Assembly: GCA_030593425.1 (NCBI GenBank)
Contig: JAUVHF010000040.1
Coordinates: 1 to 11,195 of the forward strand
DNA from: Anaerolineales bacterium
GTDB lineage: Bacteria; Chloroflexota; Anaerolineae; UBA7937
Length of the DNA: 11,195 nt
Direction: 5' to 3'
Below are positions 1 to 4,540 of the stretch, one piece after another. Numbering within the stretch: position 1 is the stretch's first letter; every line of letters starts with the position of its first letter. A program made the position numbers and the translations under genes. Under the pieces are notes generated by a model. That model saw only the letters and a program-made list of their open reading frames with translations, was not told the DNA's origin and did not search any database.

Positions 1-366
1 CTCGACAAACCATGACGGACGGGAGATTCCGATGTTGCTCTGGCCCGGCCCGCCCCTCAGTTGCAAGATCGGTTCAGTTGGGTTGCTACCAGTAGCATGT
101 ATGCGCACGACGGGCAAGGCAATCAGCCGCGAGTTGGGGTCCCCCCGGTTCTCCGCCACCACCAGCGTGCCGCAGTCGGCGGAGTACCCGACCGATGAGA
201 ACATACCGGTCTTGATCTTATGCGTGCACGGTTCGAGGATCAGGTCACCCGCCTGTGCCCCTTCCGGCACGGTCAAGGGAGGCTCAGGGCGCGTAGTGAC
301 GAATGCGACCACTACCACTACTGCCAACAGCGCCGCAACCCCAATCAGGATTGTCTTTTTGTTCAT
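1..366 (-). CDS. Alpha/beta hydrolase (TAP/proline iminopeptidase-like), N-terminal part, truncated by window edge
   Basis: Reading the minus strand from ATG at 366 gives 122 codons with no stop before the left edge, so the C-terminal catalytic part is missing. Residues 5-23 are a hydrophobic segment after a KK start, which fits a signal anchor or uncleaved signal peptide and suggests an extracytoplasmic enzyme. Two cysteines (C47, C65) could form a disulfide. The stretch around residues 61-80 (YSADCGTLVVAENR, DPNSR) followed by LQLRGGPGQSN (102-111) matches the N-terminal part of TAP-like or proline-iminopeptidase-like hydrolases. In those, the GGPG loop (105-108) forms the oxyanion hole. 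The Ser-Asp-His triad lies outside the window, so the substrate (peptide or ester) cannot be decided. GAGGAG sits about 6 nt before the ATG. It is separated from mnmA and its partners by a terminator, and its codon use looks richer in G/C-ending codons than its neighbours. Confidence 0.72.
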   Translation of the reverse strand, partial: MNKKTILIGVAALLAVVVVVAFVTTRPEPPLTVPEGAQAGDLILEPCTHKIKTGMFSSVGYSADCGTLVVAENRGDPNSRLIALPVVRIHATGSNPTEPILQLRGGPGQSNIGISRPSWFVE

Positions 367-377
367 TGATTCTCCTC

Positions 378-485
378 TTAACTTTCGCCCTGGCTGGCTC
401 TGCGACGCCGCACCCAGCGGACGATGAACTAGACCAGCGCCACAACTGCCACCGCCGGGAGGCCGAGCCCCACGTGGAACTCCAT
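378..485 (-). pseudogene. Short single-TM membrane ORF interrupted by an in-frame TAG
   Basis: On the minus strand, ATG at 485 opens a 36-codon frame ending at TAA 378-380, with TAG as codon 19 (431-429). Read through, it would be a typical tiny membrane protein: a hydrophobic half (GLGLPAVAVVALV), the amber, then FIV followed by the basic cluster RWVRRRR and a polar tail. The second half has a clear positive-inside signature. Its final stop lies 11 nt before the hydrolase ATG and abuts that gene's ribosome binding site, as in an operon. The frame also stays open upstream of the ATG toward the terminator, so this could be the eroded 3' end of a longer membrane gene. A single-base error (TGG to TAG) is equally possible. 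No family is recognised and function is unknown. Confidence 0.3.
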
Positions 486-500
486 CGGCTGGTAGGTATA

Positions 501-527
501 GAAAAAGGGGAGCGTTCCGCTCCCCTT
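501..527 (-). terminator. Intrinsic terminator of the mnmA unit
   Basis: GGGGAGCG (507-514) and CGCTCCCC (518-525) form a perfect 8-bp GC-rich stem with a 3-nt loop, extendable by A-T pairs. Read on the minus strand the stem is followed at once by TTTTTC, the classic rho-independent arrangement. It lies 15 nt after the stop of the YtxH-like gene and closes the leftward unit. On the plus strand the tail is only TTCTC, so its effect there should be weaker. Confidence 0.85.
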
Positions 528-541
528 CTCAAGGAGTTGGA

Positions 542-880
542 TCAGGCTTTGGCCTTCTTCCCTTTCTCTTCCTCTAACTTGGTTAAGAGTTCCTCTTTCT
601 TCTCAGTGGCTGCCTCTTTTCCCTCCTCGACCGCCTCTTCCAGGCGGGCCTTCTGCTCCTCCAAGACCGCCTTTCCCGCCTCTTGAAGTTCCTCGGCCTT
701 CTTACGGGCCTCCTCCGAGAGCTCCTCTGCTCGAGCCTTGAGTTCGATACTTCTCTCCCTCAGCTGGGCTCTCGTCTCCTCGCCGGGCTGGGGAGCCAAT
801 AGCAAGCCGATAGCCGCCCCGATCAACCCTCCCAGCATGAAGCCCGCCAGGAACTCTCCACCTTTGGAATTGCCAGCCAT
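542..880 (-). CDS. YtxH-like membrane-anchored coiled-coil protein
   Basis: A 112-aa protein with the YtxH/GvpP-type layout. There is a short N-terminus, then one glycine-rich hydrophobic segment (about residues 9-28, GFMLGGLIGAAIGLLLAP) ending in the family-like LLLAPQPGEETR. A long charged helix (about 35-105) rich in Glu, Lys and Ala follows and is predicted to be an amphipathic coiled coil, ending in a Lys-rich tail. Family members are small membrane-associated proteins, some linked to stress, and their mechanism is poorly known. Start choice is firm: AAGGAGGT lies 6 nt before ATG 880. It is the last gene of the leftward unit, 33 nt after the 98-aa membrane protein, and is followed by a strong terminator. 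Low sequence complexity makes a precise functional claim unsafe. Confidence 0.8.
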   Translation of the reverse strand: MAGNSKGGEFLAGFMLGGLIGAAIGLLLAPQPGEETRAQLRERSIELKARAEELSEEARKKAEELQEAGKAVLEEQKARLEEAVEEGKEAATEKKEELLTKLEEEKGKKAKA

Positions 881-913
881 TCCGGACCTCCTTTCCCTAA
901 TGATCTAAGACCG

Positions 914-1210
914 CTACTCTCTTTTCGGCCCTCGCCTTAACACCCCGATCACCTTGCTTAGTGCGGTAGCGAAACTCGCCGCCCTTACCAAAGGGGTGAT
1001 CAAGGTATCGCTGACGAAAGAGGTGGTACCTCGCACGGTACTCACCGTCTCCTGGGCCGAGTCGAGAATAGGTTTGACCTCCTCCTCCAACATCTTGGCC
1101 AGCCCCCTGATCTGGATAGCCAGGAGGATGAGGAGAAAGCCGATTACCAACGACTCCAAAGCCAACACGATGATAGCGATATCGCGCACTAGGGTGAGCG
1201 TAGTGGGCAT
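914..1210 (-). CDS. Small single-TM protein with charged helical tail, unknown function (DUF948-like layout)
   Basis: A 98-aa protein starting at ATG 1210 with GGAGG about 8 nt upstream. Residues 7-33 are a long hydrophobic helix (around IAIIVLALESLVIGFLLILLA). A helical stretch with LEEEVKPILDSAQETVSTV (about 41-59) follows, then an amphipathic region and a basic end (RRGPKRE). The layout of one N-terminal membrane span followed by a heptad-like helix with evenly spaced small residues resembles DUF948-type proteins, but no diagnostic motif is visible. It sits 22 nt after the 86-aa membrane protein and 33 nt before the YtxH-like gene on the same strand. The pairing with a YtxH-like gene suggests both are membrane-tethered helical proteins, perhaps acting at the same envelope site, which is inference. 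The longer overlapping frame at 897-1223 is a shadow. Confidence 0.65.
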   Translation of the reverse strand: MPTTLTLVRDIAIIVLALESLVIGFLLILLAIQIRGLAKMLEEEVKPILDSAQETVSTVRGTTSFVSDTLITPLVRAASFATALSKVIGVLRRGPKRE

Positions 1211-1232
1211 CTCTTGCCTCCAAACGATTATA

Positions 1233-1493
1233 TCATACCTTCAGCCGCTTGGCAATAAAAAGCCCCATCCAAGAGCCGATAGTCCCCTCTATCAGGTGCA
1301 AGGGGCCGATGGTGAGGAAAGAGAGGCCCAAAGCCTCCGCCCCCAACTGACCAACCGTGAAGCCGATGACCGCCGCTACCCAAAAGAGAACCAGCTCCCT
1401 TATCCTCCTCCCCCAAAGGAGATGGAAAAGAATAGCGTTGATGCTGGCTAAAAGGAGGAGAAAGGCGAGAGGGGGAGATAAAAGAGAGCCCAT
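1233..1493 (-). CDS. Hypothetical three-helix membrane protein
   Basis: An 86-aa hydrophobic protein that I do not assign to a named family. Three membrane segments are visible at about residues 6-27, 32-50 and 59-80, joined by the short basic loop GRRIRE (28-33), and it ends in AKRLKV. The pattern fits a small integral membrane protein with no soluble domain and no catalytic motif. The ATG at 1493 lies 1 nt after the mnmA stop, so it is almost certainly translated from the mnmA message. A purine-rich stretch at the end of mnmA (GAGGCAGGA) could serve as its ribosome binding site. Its tie to mnmA may only be positional. Confidence 0.65.
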   Translation of the reverse strand: MGSLLSPPLAFLLLLASINAILFHLLWGRRIRELVLFWVAAVIGFTVGQLGAEALGLSFLTIGPLHLIEGTIGSWMGLFIAKRLKV

Positions 1494-1494
1494 C

Positions 1495-2562
1495 CTAATA
1501 TCCTGCCTCGATGATTCCGCCGCCCATGACCACTGCCCCTTGGTAGAAGACCACCCCCTGACCAGGAGCCACCCCCCTCTGGGGCTCTAGAAAACTCAGT
1601 TTTGCTCTTCCACCCTCCAGCGGATCGAGGAGAGCCTTGGCTTCCTGCCCCTTATACCGGATCTTGGCCGTCACCTCCATCGGCCCCGGAGGCGCCTCTC
1701 CACTCACGTAAGTTGTATCTCTGGCCAGTAGCCCTTCACGTCTCAGGTCGGAAGCCCGGCCCACCACCAGGGCGTTCCCTTCCACATCGATGCGCAAGAC
1801 ATAGAGTGGCTCGGGAGCCGCTATCCCCAACCCCCGACGCTGCCCTATGGTATAGTAAGGCAATCCTTTGTGCTCGCCGAGGGTATTACCCGCTAGATCC
1901 ACGATAGGCCCTGGCTGAGGCTTCAAGCCTCCATAATCTCGCAAGAATCGGCCATAGCCTGCCTCGGGAACGAAGCATAGTTCCTGACTCTCGGCCTTCT
2001 CGGCCACGGGGAGTCGCATCTTTCGGGCCAGAGAACGCACCTCCTCCTTGGTATACTCGCCCAGAGGGAGCAAGAGACCAGCCAACTCCTCCTGACCCAA
2101 CATATATAGAGCGTAGGATTGATCCTTGGCCCTATCCACCCCCTTGAGGAGTCGATACCGGCCGTTGTATTCTATCCGTGCGTAATGGCCGGTGGCCAGG
2201 TAAGCGGCCCCTAGGGCCAACACCTTTCTGAAAAGGAGGCCGAACTTGAGGTGACGGTTGCACTCCAAGCAGGGGTTTGGGGTCCGTCCTTGCGCGTACT
2301 CCCGCTCAAAGTAGTCGACCACACGCCGCTTGAACTCCTCCTCAAAGTTGAGGAGGTAGAAAGGAACCCCTAGGATGTGGCAGACACGGCGAGCGTCCTC
2401 TGCAGCCTCCGGAGAGCAGCACCGGTTGGTCACCCCCTCCGGCGCCCAGAGGCGCATCATGACCCCTATCACCTCATACCCTTCTTCTCGGAGCAGGGCC
2501 GCAGCCATAGAACTGTCTACGCCCCCACTCATGGCCACTACAACCTTCTCGCTCTCTCCCAT
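1495..2562 (-). CDS. mnmA: tRNA-specific 2-thiouridylase MnmA
   Basis: MnmA uses ATP to activate C2 of U34 in the wobble position of Lys, Glu and Gln tRNAs. It then transfers sulfur from a persulfide to make s2U34, in the cytoplasm. The 355-aa product has the usual length. Visible motifs are the PP-loop SGGVDSS (12-18), the NPCLECN segment with the persulfide-forming Cys98, the tRNA-contact segment DRAKDQSY (143-150), and SQELCF with the second catalytic Cys196. A typical beta-barrel C-terminus runs through RYKGQEAKA to VMGGGIIE. It heads the leftward unit and is followed 1 nt later by a small membrane gene. Start choice: GAGGAG directly abuts ATG 2562, and a TATAAT box lies only 9 nt upstream, so the transcript may be nearly leaderless. 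The next in-frame Met (residue 11) would remove the first beta strand of the PP-loop fold, so 2562 is preferred. Confidence 0.96.
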   Translation of the reverse strand: MGESEKVVVAMSGGVDSSMAAALLREEGYEVIGVMMRLWAPEGVTNRCCSPEAAEDARRVCHILGVPFYLLNFEEEFKRRVVDYFEREYAQGRTPNPCLECNRHLKFGLLFRKVLALGAAYLATGHYARIEYNGRYRLLKGVDRAKDQSYALYMLGQEELAGLLLPLGEYTKEEVRSLARKMRLPVAEKAESQELCFVPEAGYGRFLRDYGGLKPQPGPIVDLAGNTLGEHKGLPYYTIGQRRGLGIAAPEPLYVLRIDVEGNALVVGRASDLRREGLLARDTTYVSGEAPPGPMEVTAKIRYKGQEAKALLDPLEGGRAKLSFLEPQRGVAPGQGVVFYQGAVVMGGGIIEAGY

Positions 2563-2571
2563 CTCCTCTAA

Positions 2572-2600
2572 ATTATATCACCCCCGCCCAAGCCTCACAA
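2572..2600 (-). promoter_or_regulatory. Putative mnmA promoter
   Basis: On the minus strand TTGTGA (2600-2595, 4 of 6 to TTGACA) and TATAAT (2577-2572, perfect) are separated by 17 nt. The predicted start point is near 2565, leaving a leader of only a few nucleotides before ATG 2562. It faces away from the plus-strand promoter at 2609-2636, so the two units are divergent. Confidence 0.55.
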
Positions 2601-2608
2601 CCTCCGCC

Positions 2609-2636
2609 TTGACAGGGGAGAGAGGGCAAGTAGAAT
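2609..2636 (+). promoter_or_regulatory. Near-consensus sigma-70 type promoter for the methyltransferase-nitroreductase unit
   Basis: TTGACA (2609-2614, perfect) and TAGAAT (2631-2636, 5 of 6) are spaced by 16 nt. The expected start is around 2643, which gives a leader of about 45 nt. That leader holds a small inverted repeat (2641-2660, CGGAACCC with GGGCTCCG, one mismatch) just before the ribosome binding site. It lies back to back with the mnmA promoter. Confidence 0.65.
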
Positions 2637-2668
2637 AGAGCGGAACCCCAAAGGGCTCCGCATTTCGC

Positions 2669-2676
2669 AAAGGAGG
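2669..2676 (+). promoter_or_regulatory. Strong Shine-Dalgarno sequence that bears on the methyltransferase start
   Basis: AAAGGAGG lies in the leader, with AGGAGG at 2671-2676. No ATG, GTG or TTG in frame follows it at a normal distance: the first standard candidate is TTG 2712, 35 nt away. The only near-cognate in-frame codon nearby is CTG 2688, 11 nt downstream. This is the main reason to favour a CTG start for the methyltransferase. Confidence 0.6.
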
Positions 2677-2687
2677 CGTCTTTCACG

Positions 2688-3329
2688 CTGCACAACTTCT
2701 GGCGAACTCTTTTGGCTTTCGCCTTCTGCAGGCTCTATAATGAATTCGCCTGGGCTTACGATAGGGTAAGTTATCTCGTCTCCAGGGGGGAGTGGCGCCG
2801 GTGGCAACGGACCGCCCTTCCTTCCCTCCGAGGGCCGAGAATCCTAGAGATCGGCTTTGGCACAGGCGACCTGCTCTCGGAGATGAGGAGCCAAGGTTAT
2901 ATCTGCTACGGGGTGGAACTCTCCCCCTCCATGCTGAGGATCGCCAAAAGAAAAGGGGTAAAAGCGCTCCTCTGCCGGGCTCGGGCCCAGGATATGCCCT
3001 TCCAGGATGAAGTTTTCGATTCCCTGGTTTCTACTTTCCCCTCCTCTTTCATCCTCGACCCCCGGGCTCAGAGGGAGATGGTTCGAGTTCTCGCTCCTGG
3101 AGGGCATCTAGTGGTTGTAAATGAGGGGCGGCTTTTGGGACGAGACCCCTGGTCCCGCTTTCTCAACTGGGCTCTGGAGGTCACCAGCGGCGACGGTTCC
3201 CCAGTCCAACTATGTGAGGCCCTAGAGGGGACAGGGCTCGAACTTCAACAAGAGGAGGAGAGGAACGAGCGAAGCAGGGTACGCGTTATAGTAGGCATAA
3301 AAGAGGAAGAAGAAGATGGAACTAGATGA
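2688..3329 (+). CDS. Class I SAM-dependent methyltransferase (UbiE/Methyltransf_11 type)
   Basis: From CTG 2688 the product is 213 aa, or 205 aa from TTG 2712; no ATG or GTG is available in frame. The N-terminal helix region (LYNEFAWAYDRVSYLVSRG, then EWRRW) is typical of a Chloroflexota methyltransferase group. Motif I, ILEIGFGTGDLL (about 44-55 counted from TTG), binds SAM. The acidic end of strand 2 is GVELSPSML, DMPFQDEVFD is the motif around strand 4, and RVLAPGGHLVVV is the post-motif strand. The substrate is unknown; the nearest family types act on quinones, lipids or small metabolites. The charged C-terminal tail (KEEEEDGTR) is encoded where the gene overlaps the nitroreductase by 14 nt, which implies translational coupling. 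Transcription probably starts at the promoter at 2609-2636. The family call is firm and the start is uncertain. Confidence 0.85.
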   Translation: MHNFWRTLLAFAFCRLYNEFAWAYDRVSYLVSRGEWRRWQRTALPSLRGPRILEIGFGTGDLLSEMRSQGYICYGVELSPSMLRIAKRKGVKALLCRARAQDMPFQDEVFDSLVSTFPSSFILDPRAQREMVRVLAPGGHLVVVNEGRLLGRDPWSRFLNWALEVTSGDGSPVQLCEALEGTGLELQQEEERNERSRVRVIVGIKEEEEDGTR

Positions 3330-3972
3330 GGCCATAAAGGGACGGCGAAGCATCCGCAAATACGAGAAAGGCGCAGTCATCCCCAAGGAGGATGTTGAAG
3401 CCATGATAGAGGCCGCTACTTGGGCCCCCTCGGGGCTCAATGCGCAGCCCTGGCGCTTCATCTTGGTCACCCAACGGGAGTTGATAGCCGAGATGGCTCA
3501 GGCGGTCTTCGACAAGTTCCAAGAACTCTCTAAGCGAGCCTACGAGGCAGGGGAGAAGAGGGTGGCCGCCTTCTGTCGGTTCATGCGCTCTCATGGTGGC
3601 TTCTTCGGAGAGGCGCCGGCGGTCATCGTAGCCTGCACGGAGCGATACGACCTCAGCCCCTTTGGCCTGGATGAGTACACCGTCACGGCTAAGGTGAAAG
3701 AGCTGGGCGGCCCCAGCCTGGAGGCGCTGCTGATTCACATCGTGGAGAAGAGCGTAGTCATGGCGGTCCAAAACCTCCTCCTCAAGGCCCATGAACTAGG
3801 GTACGGAGCCTGCGTTATGGACGCGCCTCTGGTAATCGAAGACGAACTACGCCAGATGCTAGACATCCCTGAGGAACAGCAACTGGTGATGGTCATCCCC
3901 CTCGGCGTCCCCGCCCAAAAGCCCCGCCCTCCAAAGAGGGTGCCAGTGAGCGAGGTGATAAGATATATCTAA
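3316..3972 (+). CDS. FMN-dependent nitroreductase family protein
   Basis: A 218-aa flavoprotein of the nitroreductase fold. RRSIRKY (10-16) supplies the FMN phosphate-binding arginines. APSGLNAQPW (37-46) is the second FMN segment. GYGACVM (162-168) and the late PLGVP...PPKR motif (195-208) complete the site. Members are usually homodimers that use NAD(P)H to reduce nitro compounds, quinones or flavins, and some are dehalogenases or specialised oxidoreductases. The insertion between about residues 64 and 98, with AFCRFMRSHGGFFGEAP, is the substrate-side region and gives no clear clue. The ATG overlaps the end of the methyltransferase by 14 nt, with a GAGGAAGAAG purine tract before it. The coupling suggests the two enzymes share a substrate class such as quinone-like or aromatic compounds, which is inference only. 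Confidence 0.88.
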   Translation: MELDEAIKGRRSIRKYEKGAVIPKEDVEAMIEAATWAPSGLNAQPWRFILVTQRELIAEMAQAVFDKFQELSKRAYEAGEKRVAAFCRFMRSHGGFFGEAPAVIVACTERYDLSPFGLDEYTVTAKVKELGGPSLEALLIHIVEKSVVMAVQNLLLKAHELGYGACVMDAPLVIEDELRQMLDIPEEQQLVMVIPLGVPAQKPRPPKRVPVSEVIRYI

Positions 3973-4032
3973 CCGAATTCACCCTGCCAACTATGGCCGG
4001 AAAGGCTAAGAGAATGTTTCTGGAAGTATGAG

Positions 4033-4428
4033 ATGTCAGAGCAAGCAAAGGAAAAGCATCACATCGAGATTCAGGCTGGAGATATCACCGCCCCGGCCGA
4101 ACTGAACGAGACCCAGACGGCTCAAGCCATCTGGGAGGCCCTGCCCTTCGAGGGTCGAGCCCATAGGTGGGGGGAGGAGATCTACTTCTCCATACCCGTG
4201 ACCTTAGAGACGGAGCGGGGACAAGAGGTGGTGGAGGTGGGAGACTTGGGATACTGGGCCCCGGGGAGGGCCTTCTGCATCTTCTTCGGCCCTACCCCCG
4301 CCAGCCGCGGCGACGAGATCCGCCCTGCCAGCCCGGTCACTGTCTTCGGCCGCCTCATCGGTGAGGCCACCATCTTCGAAGAGGTGAAGGAGGGCACGCC
4401 CATCCTAGTCCATAGAGGCCCATCGTGA
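4033..4428 (+). CDS. Cyclophilin-like fold protein (TM1367/DUF369-type)
   Basis: A 131-aa protein with the core of the small cyclophilin-like family known structurally from Thermotoga maritima TM1367. An N-terminal strand (HIEIQAGDI) and a helix with TAQAIWEALPFEG lead to the diagnostic WGEEIYFSIPV (46-56). Then come VEVGDLGYWAPGRAFCIFFGPTP (68-90) and RPASPVTVFGRLIG (97-110). Family proteins have a cyclophilin-type barrel but lack proven prolyl isomerase activity, and their role is unknown. GGAAG lies about 7 nt before the ATG. The gene follows the nitroreductase by 60 nt and may be on the same transcript; no promoter of its own was clear. Its stop is followed by the promoter of the ATP synthase genes. 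Confidence 0.85.
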   Translation: MSEQAKEKHHIEIQAGDITAPAELNETQTAQAIWEALPFEGRAHRWGEEIYFSIPVTLETERGQEVVEVGDLGYWAPGRAFCIFFGPTPASRGDEIRPASPVTVFGRLIGEATIFEEVKEGTPILVHRGPS

Positions 4429-4455
4429 GAGAGCAGCCTCAAGAGGCCTTGGGGG

Positions 4456-4483
4456 TTGCTTCCCGAGCGCGGTATGGTATAAT
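4456..4483 (+). promoter_or_regulatory. Extended -10 promoter for the F1-ATPase operon
   Basis: TATAAT (4478-4483, perfect) is preceded by TGG, giving the extended -10 form TGnTATAAT. TTGCTT (4456-4461) is a weak -35 (3 of 6) at 16-nt spacing, which an extended -10 can tolerate. The predicted leader is about 50 nt and contains a small CCCT/AGGG hairpin (4518-4528) just before the ribosome binding site. Its presence argues that atpA is the first gene of its own operon here. Confidence 0.65.
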
Positions 4484-4540
4484 TTCAATTGCTGAAGAGA
4501 AGCCGGGGGAAGGTCATCCCTGTCAGGGAGGGAGGTAGAG

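Noticed and set aside
897..1223. Minus-strand frame (108 codons) overlapping the 98-aa membrane gene
   Set aside because: Rich in Gly, Arg, Tyr and His with no hydrophobic segment. The alternative frame has a clear membrane helix and a properly placed GGAGG.
954..1451. Plus-strand open frame (165 codons) across the small membrane genes
   Set aside because: It runs antisense to two genes with good ribosome binding sites and tight operon spacing, and its product shows no domain-like pattern.
2595..2600. TTGTGA at the mnmA -35 as a Rex site
   Set aside because: There is only a half-site with no facing TCACAA-like half at the right spacing, so it is better read as the -35 box.
4518..4528. CCCTGTCAGGG in the atpA leader as a riboswitch or attenuator
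   Set aside because: The stem is only 4-5 bp with a tiny loop and no T run or competing structure; too short to support such a call.
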